Below the pieces are notes generated by a model that did not search any database, had not been told where the DNA came from, and saw nothing but the letters and a program-made list of their open reading frames with translations. Shown piece by piece: positions 11,197-18,606 of a DNA stretch of 47,543 bases (position 1 is the stretch's first letter; the number at the start of each line of letters is the position of its first letter). The position numbers and the translations under genes are program-made. Source of the DNA: Sanguibacter inulinus (GTDB taxonomy: Bacteria; Actinomycetota; Actinomycetes; Actinomycetales; Cellulomonadaceae); NCBI RefSeq assembly GCF_013415325.1, contig NZ_JACBYE010000034.1, positions 1 through 47,543 of the forward strand, read 5' to 3'.

Positions 11197-12476
11197 GCGT
11201 CTCGGACCCTGCCGGCGCGGGCGAGGTCGCGGCGAGCCGTGCTGGCGAGCTCGACGGTCGCGGAGCCCGCGGCGTCGCGGTCGCGGGGATCGTCGTCGCC
11301 GCGACCGGGTTCGTCGTCCAGGCGCTCGTCTCCCGGACGGCGTCAGCCGCCGACACCGCGCTGTTCCTCGTCTTCTGGTCGCTGCTCTTCGCGGTCGTCG
11401 GTATCACAGGCGGCATCCAGAACGAGAGCACCCGCGCGGTGCGAGCCTCGATGCAGGGCGACCTCCCGACGGGTGCCTCTGGTGCCAGGGTCGTCCCGGT
11501 CGGGCTCGCGGTCGGCGGGCTCATCGCAGTGGCCGTCCTCGCATCCTCCCCGCTCTGGGCCTCGAACGTCCTCCAGGAGCACACGGTGCTCGGCGTGGTC
11601 CTCGTCGCCGCGGCCGCGCTCGCCTTCTCCGGCCACGCCTCCGCGACGGGAGCTCTCGCCGGCGCCGGGTCCTGGAAGGTCTATGCGCGCGTCGTCGGCC
11701 TCGAGTCGGTCGTGCGCCTGGTGCTGGTCGTCGTCGTGGTCGTGGTGAGCGCCACGCTCGTCAACCTCATGGTGGCCTCGGCCGTCGCGACGGGAGCCTG
11801 GCTGCTGGCTCTCGCCACGAGCCGTACCACCCGCAGCACCCTCTCCATGCGGGCCGACAGGCCTGCCCGCCGGTACGTGTCGGGGCTCGGGCACGCGATC
11901 GTCGCCTCGTCCTCGACCGCCGTGCTCGTCGTCGGTTTCCCCGTGCTCATCCAGCTCACCACCCCGGACGACGTCGTGACAGCCGCCGCCCCGCTGCTCC
12001 TCGCGATCTCGCTGACCCGGGCGCCCCTGCTCCTGCCCCTCAACGCCTTCCAGGGGGTGGCGATCACCCATTTCGTGGAGCACCCGGAGCGACGCGCCCG
12101 GACGCTCACCGTGATCGTGGGCATCGTCGCGGTCGTCGGCGCCGTCGGGGCCGGGCTCGCGGCGCTGGTCGGTCCCTGGCTCATGGACGTGGTGCTCGAC
12201 CAGCAGATCGGCCCGGGCATCCTGGCCGCGCTGACTGGCGCCGGTGCGCTCCTCGCGCTCCTCACGCTCACGGGGACGGCCGTCCTGGCTCTCGGCAGGC
12301 ACCGCGTGTACTCGGCCGGGTGGGCCGTCGCGAGCATCCTCGCGGTCGTGCTCCTGCTCCCGCCATGGCCTCTCGAGGAGCGCGTCCTGCTGAGCCTGTG
12401 GGTCAGCCCGCTGGTCGGCGCGGCGATCCACGCCGCCGCGCTCGTGCGGTCGCGTGCGGCTCGATCGGTAGGATGA
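11193..12476 (+). CDS. Polysaccharide flippase-like membrane protein (MOP superfamily)
   Basis: A 427-residue polytopic protein with roughly a dozen hydrophobic segments. The first follows RGARGVAVAGIVVAATGFVVQALVSR, and the N-terminal layout resembles Wzx/MurJ-type flippases (AADTALFLVFWSLLFAVVG then GGIQNESTRAV). It would move a lipid-linked oligosaccharide across the membrane. Sequence conservation in this superfamily is low, so the family call rests on topology and on the three glycosyltransferases that follow. GTG 11193 overlaps the preceding small ORF by four bases; its own ribosome-binding site is weak. Its 3' end contains the -10-like TAGGAT of the next gene. Confidence 0.72.
   Translation: MSVSDPAGAGEVAASRAGELDGRGARGVAVAGIVVAATGFVVQALVSRTASAADTALFLVFWSLLFAVVGITGGIQNESTRAVRASMQGDLPTGASGARVVPVGLAVGGLIAVAVLASSPLWASNVLQEHTVLGVVLVAAAALAFSGHASATGALAGAGSWKVYARVVGLESVVRLVLVVVVVVVSATLVNLMVASAVATGAWLLALATSRTTRSTLSMRADRPARRYVSGLGHAIVASSSTAVLVVGFPVLIQLTTPDDVVTAAAPLLLAISLTRAPLLLPLNAFQGVAITHFVEHPERRARTLTVIVGIVAVVGAVGAGLAALVGPWLMDVVLDQQIGPGILAALTGAGALLALLTLTGTAVLALGRHRVYSAGWAVASILAVVLLLPPWPLEERVLLSLWVSPLVGAAIHAAALVRSRAARSVG
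12469..12474 (+). promoter_or_regulatory. Candidate internal -10 box for the downstream GT2 gene
   Basis: TAGGAT followed by exactly seven bases and then ATG at 12482. This would give a leaderless transcript starting inside the last codons of the flippase gene. The AGGA within the same stretch could instead serve as a ribosome-binding site on a longer transcript. Confidence 0.35.
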
Positions 12477-12481
12477 CGGGC

Positions 12482-13219
12482 ATGGTCGACTTCCTCACCG
12501 AGCGCGTGCTCGTCATCATCCCGGCATGGAACGAGGAGGAGACTCTCGGCGCCGTGCTCGACGAGGTGGCTGCCGAGCTGCCCTACGTCGACGTCCTCGT
12601 CGTCGACGACGGCTCGACCGACCGCACGTACGAGGTCGCCCGCGAGAAGGGCGTCCGCGTGCTGCAGCTCCCCGTCAACCTCGGCGTCGGCGGCGCGATG
12701 CGCGCCGGCTACAAGTTTGCCGTGCGCAACCAGTACGGCTACACGGTCCAGCTGGACGCCGACGGTCAGCACCCACCGGCCGGCGTCGTCACCATGTTCG
12801 ACGCGCTGAGCTCCACCGGCAACGACGTGATGATCGGTGCCCGCTTCGCAGGGGAGGGGGAGTACGAGGCCCGCGGCCCTCGTCGTTGGGCCATGAAGGT
12901 GCTCTCCACGATCTTGTCCCGCGTGACGCGTGCCCGGCTCACCGACACCACGTCCGGGTTCAAGGCCTGCGGGCCGCGCGCCGTCGACCTGTTCTCCCGC
13001 ACCTACCCGGCCGAGTACCTCGGCGACACCGTCGAGGCGCTCGTCATCGCCGCCCGCGCGGGGATGAAGGTGGGGCAGGTCGGGGTGACGATGCGCCCGC
13101 GCGCGGGTGGTCGCCCGTCCCACAGCCCCGTCAAGGCCGCAGTGTTCCTCGTCCGGGCGATGCTCGCACTGTGCATCGCCCTCACCCGACCGGGTGTCAC
13201 CAAGGAGGAGAGAGTCTGA
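12482..13219 (+). CDS. GT2 glycosyltransferase, polyprenyl-phosphate sugar synthase type
   Basis: A 245-residue GT-A enzyme of the dolichol-phosphate mannose synthase type. It shows VLVIIPAWNEEETLGAVLDE, VVDDGSTDRTYE, LPVNLGVGGAMRAGYKFA, the metal motif LDADGQHPP and a late TDTTSGFKACG. Such enzymes transfer a sugar from a nucleotide donor to polyprenyl phosphate at the inner membrane face. The small DUF2304 membrane protein encoded next is a frequent companion and may help anchor or flip the product. ATG 12482 is preferred (AGGA eight bases upstream); ATG 12473, overlapping the flippase stop, is possible. Stop and next start overlap by TGATG. The sugar is not determinable. Confidence 0.9.
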   Translation: MVDFLTERVLVIIPAWNEEETLGAVLDEVAAELPYVDVLVVDDGSTDRTYEVAREKGVRVLQLPVNLGVGGAMRAGYKFAVRNQYGYTVQLDADGQHPPAGVVTMFDALSSTGNDVMIGARFAGEGEYEARGPRRWAMKVLSTILSRVTRARLTDTTSGFKACGPRAVDLFSRTYPAEYLGDTVEALVIAARAGMKVGQVGVTMRPRAGGRPSHSPVKAAVFLVRAMLALCIALTRPGVTKEERV

Positions 13220-13626
13220 TGAGCGGTTACGGATTTGTCGTCGGCCTGTCGGTCGTCGTCCTCGCCTCCCTGGTCGGGCTCATGCGCAGCCGCCGCATCC
13301 GGGAGAAGTACGCGGCCGTGTGGATCGCTCTCGGCCTCGGCATCATCGTCGTGTGCGTCTGGCCGAACCTGGCCGTCTCGCTCGCCAGGCTCGTCGGCGT
13401 CGAGACGCCGTCGAACCTCGTCTTCGCCGTCGCCCTCGTGATCCTGCTGGGGGTGTGCATCCAGCTGAGCGTCGCCCTCTCCGCGCAGGAGGAGCAGTCC
13501 CGCACCCTCGCCGAGGAGATCGCGCTGATCCGCTGCACCCTGGACGAGGCAGGGATCGCGGACAAGACCTCTCACCCCACGCCAGTCCCCGACGACGGCG
13601 GCCCCGAGGTCCCGCGCGCCGACTGA
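13219..13626 (+). CDS. DUF2304 small membrane protein
   Basis: A 135-residue protein with three hydrophobic segments (about 5-21, 34-55, 68-88) separated by a basic loop SRRIREKYAAVW, then a soluble tail SAQEEQSRTLAEEIALIR with coiled-coil character. Size, topology and the REKYA motif fit DUF2304, which is typically encoded next to a polyprenyl-phosphate GT2, as here. Its role is unproven; co-occurrence suggests it partners the GT2, possibly in membrane anchoring or flipping of the lipid-linked sugar. The start has an excellent ribosome-binding site, AAGGAGGAGAG, and overlaps the upstream stop. Confidence 0.85.
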   Translation: MSGYGFVVGLSVVVLASLVGLMRSRRIREKYAAVWIALGLGIIVVCVWPNLAVSLARLVGVETPSNLVFAVALVILLGVCIQLSVALSAQEEQSRTLAEEIALIRCTLDEAGIADKTSHPTPVPDDGGPEVPRAD

Positions 13627-13722
13627 CCGGACCGGTCGCGCCCCCACAGGACCGCGACCCACCGTGACCGCCCAGGGTGCACCGTGCTGCACCGCCCGCA
13701 GGACCCAGGAAGGTGCGTCGTC

Positions 13723-14715
13723 GTGCCCACAGTCTCCGTCGTCATGGCGGTCTACAACGCCCAGGACACGATCGTCCGCGCCGTGCGCAGCGTGCTCGAC
13801 CAGACCCACACCGACCTCGAGCTGCTGCTCGTCGACGATGCGTCGACCGACGCCTCTGTCGAGACCGTCCGGGCGCACCTCGCCGAGCGGGGAGGTGATG
13901 GGCGGGTCCGCTACCTCACGCACCCCACGAACCGCAGGGCCGCCGCTGCGCGGAACACCGGCGTGGCTGCCGCGACAGGGGAGTTCGTGGCCTTCGTAGA
14001 CTCCGACGACGAGATGCTCCCGGGCTACCTCGAGACCCTGGTGGGAGCGCTCGACGACGACGTAGACGTCGTGGTCGGGAACGTCGTGTACGTCCGCCCG
14101 GACGGGTCGCGCCGTGAGCGCCACCCGGCGGTGACGGGCGACTTCGCAGGGAGTCGCGCGGCCGAGCTGGGGCTCTACGACAAGATCACGCCGTTCACCT
14201 GCGACAAGCTGCTCAGACGCAGCCTCTACGACGGCGTGACATACCCCGAGGGCATCATCAACGAGGACTTCCTCACCAATCCCGTGCTCGCGTCGCGTGC
14301 GCGGACGGTGCGGGTCGTCGACGCGCCGGTGTACTTGTACCGCGTGCGCGCAGACTCCGTCACCTGGGGCTCGATCCCGCCCGTGAGCGAGCTCGACACC
14401 GCCGAGCAGTACCTGCGGGACGCGTTGCTCTCCGGTCCGGGTTCGACCGATGGCCTGCGCGCCGCGGTCGACCACGCGATGGTCTTCCTGACGCTCACCT
14501 CCGCGCAGCGCGCGCTCCTGAAGGAGCCCGCGACCGTCCGAGACACGCAGGTGGTCCGCGACTGCAGACGCCGCATCCGGTGGAGCACGCTCGTACGCCT
14601 GGCTCGTCGCGCTCCAGCGACGGTCGCCGGCGCCGTGCTGCTCAAGACCACGCCCCCCGCCTACGCCTGGCTCTACAGGCGCCATGTGCGCGCCAGCTAC
14701 GGACAGGACGCCTGA
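13723..14715 (+). CDS. GT2 glycosyltransferase
   Basis: A 330-residue inverting GT-A enzyme. Seen: TVSVVMAVYNAQDTIVRAV, LLLVDDASTD, NRRAAAARNTGVAAATGEFVAFVDSDD (the DXD metal site is within VDSDD) and FTCDKLLRR/INEDFL in the acceptor half. The C-terminal basic region (RRRIRWSTLVRLARRAP) probably associates with the membrane. GTG 13723 is chosen because AGGAAGG lies nine bases upstream and it places VSVV at the N-terminus; GTG/other starts further up, including 13684, add a poorly conserved Cys-rich lead. The layout resembles CpsJ/EpsJ/WcaA-like enzymes that add single sugars to a repeat unit. Donor and acceptor cannot be assigned. Confidence 0.88.
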   Translation: MPTVSVVMAVYNAQDTIVRAVRSVLDQTHTDLELLLVDDASTDASVETVRAHLAERGGDGRVRYLTHPTNRRAAAARNTGVAAATGEFVAFVDSDDEMLPGYLETLVGALDDDVDVVVGNVVYVRPDGSRRERHPAVTGDFAGSRAAELGLYDKITPFTCDKLLRRSLYDGVTYPEGIINEDFLTNPVLASRARTVRVVDAPVYLYRVRADSVTWGSIPPVSELDTAEQYLRDALLSGPGSTDGLRAAVDHAMVFLTLTSAQRALLKEPATVRDTQVVRDCRRRIRWSTLVRLARRAPATVAGAVLLKTTPPAYAWLYRRHVRASYGQDA

Positions 14716-14776
14716 CACCGTGCCTGCACAGCCCGAACAGCCCGAACAGCCCGTCCCCGGCACTGAAGGAGTCCGC

Positions 14777-15796
14777 GTGCCCGCACAGGACGTATCTGTG
14801 ATCATGCTCGCCTACGGCGTGGAGGAGTACCTCTCGGATGCGGTCGCCGCCGTCCTCGCCTCCGAGGGCATCGACGTCCAGCTGGTGCTCGTCGACAACG
14901 GCTGCACCTCTGACGCCGTCGCGACGCTGCCCGACGACCCACGCGTGCAGGTGCTGCGCCCGGCGGAGAACCTCGGGTTCGCCGGCGGCGTGAACCTCGG
15001 AGCGCTCGAGGCGACCTCGACGCACCTCGCCTTCGTCAACAGCGACGCCATCGTGGCGCCCGACGCACTGCGGATCCTCGTCGACGAGGTCGACGTGCCC
15101 GGCCGTGGCATCGTCAGCGCGTGCGTGCGCCTCGCCGACAGGCCCGACCTCGTCAACAGCGTGGGGAACCCCATCCACGTCCTCGGGCTCAGCTGGGCTG
15201 GGGGCATGGAGGAGCCAGTCGCGGCGCACCAAGAACCACGGGAGATCGCCTCGGCGACCGGGGCGTGCCTCGTCGTCACCGCGGAGCTGTGGCGCTCCCT
15301 CGGGGGGTTCCCCGACAAGTTCTTCGCCTACGTCGAGGACCTCGAGGTCAGCTGGCGGGTGTGGCAGCGCGGGCTCTCCGTGCACTACGTGCCGGCCGCG
15401 GTCGCAGACCACCACTACGAGTTCAGCCGTTCGCCGCTCAAGATGTACCTGGTGGAGCGCAACCGTCTGCTGTTCGTCCTCACGGGGTACGGCGCGCGTC
15501 TCCTGGCACTCCTCGCGCTGCCGCTGCTGGCCTTCGAGGTGGCGATCTTCCTCATCGCCCTCAAGGAGGGCTGGTGGAGGCAGAAGGTCAAGGGGTGGAG
15601 CTGGATCCTGCGCAACACCGGGTGGGTCCGGCAACGCCGTCGGCTCGTGCAGTCCACGCGGACCGTCGCGGACAAGGACCTGGTGAGCAGGCTGACCGAC
15701 ACCTTCGACCCCGCGCAGTTCCCGCTGCCGGCTGGCGGAGGAATCGTCCAGGGCGTGCTGAAGGGCTACTGGAGGCTCGTCCGACGCCTGGTCTGA
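14777..15796 (+). CDS. GT2 glycosyltransferase, rhamnosyltransferase-like (WbbL branch)
   Basis: A 339-residue GT-A enzyme: VSVIMLAYGVEEYLSDAV, LVLVDNGCTSD, ENLGFAGGVNLGALEA, the metal motif FVNSDA, and GFPDKFFAYVEDLEVSWRVW with the acidic base region. The NLGFAGGVN and VEDLEVSWR signatures are those of WbbL-type rhamnosyltransferases and relatives, which fits the rml genes downstream. Two hydrophobic stretches (about 232-258) follow. GTG 14777 is chosen because GAAGGAG lies five bases upstream. GTG 14720 would add a Gln-Pro-Glu repeat lead encoded by a 9-bp CAGCCCGAA repeat (14729-14746). It is the last gene of the + strand block; the repeat array and terminator follow immediately. Confidence 0.88.
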   Translation: MPAQDVSVIMLAYGVEEYLSDAVAAVLASEGIDVQLVLVDNGCTSDAVATLPDDPRVQVLRPAENLGFAGGVNLGALEATSTHLAFVNSDAIVAPDALRILVDEVDVPGRGIVSACVRLADRPDLVNSVGNPIHVLGLSWAGGMEEPVAAHQEPREIASATGACLVVTAELWRSLGGFPDKFFAYVEDLEVSWRVWQRGLSVHYVPAAVADHHYEFSRSPLKMYLVERNRLLFVLTGYGARLLALLALPLLAFEVAIFLIALKEGWWRQKVKGWSWILRNTGWVRQRRRLVQSTRTVADKDLVSRLTDTFDPAQFPLPAGGGIVQGVLKGYWRLVRRLV

Positions 15797-15800
15797 TCGG

Positions 15801-15880
15801 TCCGGGAGTCCGGGAGTCCGGGAGTCCGGGAGTCCGGGAGTCCGGGAGTCCGGGAGTCCGGGAGTCCGGGAGTCCGGGAG
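15801..15880. repeat. Ten perfect tandem copies of an 8-bp unit
   Basis: TCCGGGAG is repeated ten times without a mismatch (80 bp), starting five bases after the GT2 stop codon and ending directly at the terminator stem. The unit length is not a multiple of three and the array lies outside both convergent genes. Perfect identity implies recent or ongoing slippage. Confidence 0.97.
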
Positions 15881-15912
15881 CCTGGACCCGGCCACACGTG
15901 GCCGGGCCCAGG
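15881..15912. terminator. Bidirectional hairpin terminator between convergent genes
   Basis: Inverted repeat CCTGG-A-CCCGGCCAC, loop AC, GTGGCCGGG-C-CCAGG: fourteen pairs with a single A/C mismatch. It lies between the + strand GT2 gene and the - strand LGFP gene. There is no T tract, as is common for GC-rich actinobacterial terminators. Confidence 0.8.
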
Positions 15913-15923
15913 CTCTGCGGACG

Positions 15924-17687
15924 TCAGCGGTAGGTGATGTTGGTCTTCCCTGTGCGCCCGTCGTGGGTGATGCGACCGCCTTCGAAGGCCTGTGTGGTCG
16001 TCGTGCCGGAGACCGTCGGCTCAGAGGTGGCGTACCCGAGACGGCCGTTCTCCCATCCACCCGCGCCCCAGGCTGTCAGGATCGCGCCGTTCACGCCCTT
16101 CGCGCCGTACATCGGGGTCCAGTAGACGGCGCCCCTCTCGAAGTTCTGCACTGCGCCGCCGGCCCGGAGACCCGTACGCTCGCCGGTCGTCGGGTAGCCG
16201 AAGGAACCCGCCTCCCACCCTCGTGCGGCCCACCAGGTCATGATGCCACCACGGACCGGCTGGATACCGTTCGCAGGGGTCTTGTAGAGCGATCCGCCCT
16301 CGAAGGACTGCACGGCTCCGCGGCTGATCGCACGCTCGCTCGTGATCGGGTACCCGAGGGGGCCAGACTCCCAGCCGAGGGACGCCCAGCGCGTGGCGAA
16401 CGGGATGCTGAGGGTCTGCGCCCCGCCCACCCTGCTCCAGTACATGTGCCCGGCCTCGAAGGACTGCACGAGCCCGCCGTCCCGGAGCCCACGCTGCGCG
16501 GTGACTGGATAGCCGAGCCAGCTGCTCTCCCAGCCGAGCGCTGCCCACCGCGACGCGATCGCACCTCGGACAGGCTGCGCACCTCCGACAGGGCTCCAGT
16601 ACATGTAGCCGCCCTCGAAGGTCTGCACCGAGCCCTTGAGGCGGGTGAGGGTCTTCTCAGCGGAGGCCGGGTAGCCGAGCACCCCGCCCTCCCATCCGGT
16701 CAGACCCCACCCTGTGGCGATGCCGCCGCGGACGATGAACGCGCGGGCAGCGGGCGTCCAGTAGATGGTGCCGTTGGTGAACCGCTGCAGCGCGCCGCCG
16801 CGGACCAGGCCCGGAACCTCGTTGGACGTCGGAGAACCGAGAAGGGCCTTGTTGGCGGCGTACAGAGCCCCGATGCCTCCGAAGGTCTCGTACTGGGTCG
16901 AGCCGAACCAGTCGGTGAAGAACTTCGCGAAGTTGAAGTTGCCGTAGGACGAGCAGCCGTCGGGGCGGCCGGCGAGCAGGGCGCCGTTGGGCGTGTACGG
17001 CGTGTAGTTGTAGAGGCTCGCGGTGGCCTGGTTCTCGATGTAGACCGTCGCGCTGCCGCATGCCGCGTTCGGGTGCAGGCGCACCGCCTGGGTGCGGCCT
17101 GCGACGTGCGCGTAGCCATAAGGGTTCTGCGCGTACCGTCGGAACTGGGACGCCGCATTGTAGACCTGGTTGAAGAACCCGTAGTAGGTGTCGTCGCACG
17201 GAGCTCCGTCAGGGCAGCCGAAACCCGTCGCGATCTGGTACTTGCGAGGCGTGAGCGCGGCACCGCTCGCTGTGACCAGGCTCTGCTCCTTCTGCAGGAG
17301 GACGAGCAAGACCTGCGGGTTGATGCCGCAGGCGGTGCCGATCCGCTGGATGATCGTCGCCGCGGACTCGTTGGCTGCGCCCGAGTAGGTGGCGCACCTC
17401 GGAGTCGCAGCCCGCGTGGGTGTCGACTGGCGGAAGTCCTTGAGGCAGGGGATCCCCGCCGCGGAGGCGACGCAGGACGCGCCCTTCTGGTTGAGGAACG
17501 TCTGGACGTCATTGGCCGACATCGACGCGGAGTTGTTGAAGACCCCGTCCGACATGATCATGCCGGGGCGGAAGGCAGCAGCCTCCGCTGGAGCCTGGAC
17601 TCCGGGGAGGAGCTGGGCCAAGAGGGCCGCGAGGAGCACGAGGACGAATGCTGCGGGAGCCCTCCGAGACGTGGATGCCGTGCTCAT
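15924..17687 (-). CDS. Secreted protein with six LGFP repeats
   Basis: A 587-residue exported protein. After a basic N-terminus comes a hydrophobic signal segment AAFVLVLLAALLAQLLPGV with likely cleavage after AEA. Residues ~40-270 form a Cys-containing globular domain (FRPGMIMSDGVFNNSASM, INPQVLLVLLQKEQSLVT, FNFAKFFTDWFGST), reminiscent of a lysozyme-like fold but without an assured catalytic residue. The C-terminal half has six units of about 53 residues, each ending in a variant of LGYP (LGSP, LGYP three times, FGYP, LGYA) with conserved W and GG, as in LGFP repeats that attach proteins to the actinobacterial wall. ATG 17687 overlaps the stop of the upstream gene (ATGA), so the two form an operon. 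Confidence 0.85.
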   Translation of the reverse strand: MSTASTSRRAPAAFVLVLLAALLAQLLPGVQAPAEAAAFRPGMIMSDGVFNNSASMSANDVQTFLNQKGASCVASAAGIPCLKDFRQSTPTRAATPRCATYSGAANESAATIIQRIGTACGINPQVLLVLLQKEQSLVTASGAALTPRKYQIATGFGCPDGAPCDDTYYGFFNQVYNAASQFRRYAQNPYGYAHVAGRTQAVRLHPNAACGSATVYIENQATASLYNYTPYTPNGALLAGRPDGCSSYGNFNFAKFFTDWFGSTQYETFGGIGALYAANKALLGSPTSNEVPGLVRGGALQRFTNGTIYWTPAARAFIVRGGIATGWGLTGWEGGVLGYPASAEKTLTRLKGSVQTFEGGYMYWSPVGGAQPVRGAIASRWAALGWESSWLGYPVTAQRGLRDGGLVQSFEAGHMYWSRVGGAQTLSIPFATRWASLGWESGPLGYPITSERAISRGAVQSFEGGSLYKTPANGIQPVRGGIMTWWAARGWEAGSFGYPTTGERTGLRAGGAVQNFERGAVYWTPMYGAKGVNGAILTAWGAGGWENGRLGYATSEPTVSGTTTTQAFEGGRITHDGRTGKTNITYR

Positions 17688-18352
17688 CGGATCGTCACCG
17701 TCGTCGCCGCGCTGACGCCTGAACGGGTGGAGGAGTCGTATCCGATGGTCGCCGACCACTCACCGAGGGCGAGCCCGGTCGTCGTCATCGTCAGCCCACC
17801 GCACACCGTGGTCGTGGCATCGGCCTCAGCGGGGGCCTCGATGGTCAGGACCTCGGCGCCGCGGGTCAGGGTGAGCGAGCAGGTGCCGCCTTCCTCGACC
17901 TCGGTGACGTAGCCGCTGGCGAGGACCGCACCGGCGACAAGATCGGTCGAGGCGAGCGTGATCTGCACGTCGGCGGTGCCGAGCGCAGGGTCGGCCGGAC
18001 GCTCGAGGTCACCCTCGGCGGGCGCGACGGCGTCGGGGAGCTCGGCGTCCGGGAGCGCGGCGTTGGGCTCGACGGAGGCTGCCCCGCCCTCGTCCGTCTG
18101 GACAGGCACGGACGGTGCGTCCGTCGCAGGCGCGTCGTCGGAGGGCACCGCCGCAGGGTCTGTGCCGTCCGTCGGGGTGCTGGTCGAGGTGTCGGTCGGG
18201 GCACCCTCGGTGGGGACCTCGGTCGCCTCGGCCGGGCTGGTCTCGGTCACGGGAGCGCTCGGGTCGTCTGACGGCACCGCCTGTGCGGCGATGGCGAGAG
18301 ACAGGACGAGAAGGGGCGCCGCCGCGACCGCGAGTGCGGTCTGACGTTTCAT
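17684..18352 (-). CDS. Secreted Thr/Pro/Ala/Asp-rich protein of unknown function
   Basis: A 222-residue protein with a clear signal peptide (MKRQTALAVAAAPLLVLSLA, cleavage near AQA). Residues ~27-125 are a low-complexity, acidic Thr/Pro/Ser-rich region that could be a wall-spanning stalk or a site of O-mannosylation. The last ~95 residues form a small beta-rich domain with two cysteines (GGTCSLTLT and TTVCGGLTM) that could pair. ATG 18352 has GAGGGA nine bases upstream. It overlaps the LGFP gene, suggesting the two products work together at the cell surface. No named family is recognised. Confidence 0.75.
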   Translation of the reverse strand: MKRQTALAVAAAPLLVLSLAIAAQAVPSDDPSAPVTETSPAEATEVPTEGAPTDTSTSTPTDGTDPAAVPSDDAPATDAPSVPVQTDEGGAASVEPNAALPDAELPDAVAPAEGDLERPADPALGTADVQITLASTDLVAGAVLASGYVTEVEEGGTCSLTLTRGAEVLTIEAPAEADATTTVCGGLTMTTTGLALGEWSATIGYDSSTRSGVSAATTVTIR

Positions 18353-18408
18353 GTGGGTGTTCCCTCGTTGGGTCGCAGAGGTCGCACGTCGCCCCTGCAG
18401 ACGATGTT

Positions 18409-18480
18409 CACAGTGCGGTCACAGTACCTAGACGGTCTCTAAGTACCACCTACGCCACGCCCTGTCGTGACCGCACCGTG
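18409..18480. repeat. Nested inverted repeat upstream of the secreted-protein operon
   Basis: Outer arms of 14 bp at 18409-18422 and 18467-18480 match at 13 of 14 positions (core GTGCGGTCAC / GTGACCGCAC is perfect). Between them, 18424-18446 is an imperfect 23-bp palindrome with outer halves GTACCTAGA and TCTAAGTAC (eight of nine pairs match). The palindrome is AT-richer than its surroundings. It lies about 57 bases upstream of the ATG at 18352 and 130 bases after rmlC. It could be an operator with promoter, an mRNA structure, or a terminator for rmlC. Confidence 0.75.
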
Positions 18481-18606
18481 TTCTCCGTCCCCCATCCTCC
18501 GCTGCCGCGAGCAGGCGTCGCCGGCTCGTCGCGACCGTTGCCCGCAGCTGCCCGTGCCGGTTCGCGCGTGAAGGTGCTGGCTCGGGGTGGCCCAGCCTCA
18601 GCGAGG

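Noticed and set aside
15801-15880. CRISPR-like array
   Set aside because: The units are 8 bp with no spacers and no cas genes are present. It is a simple tandem repeat.
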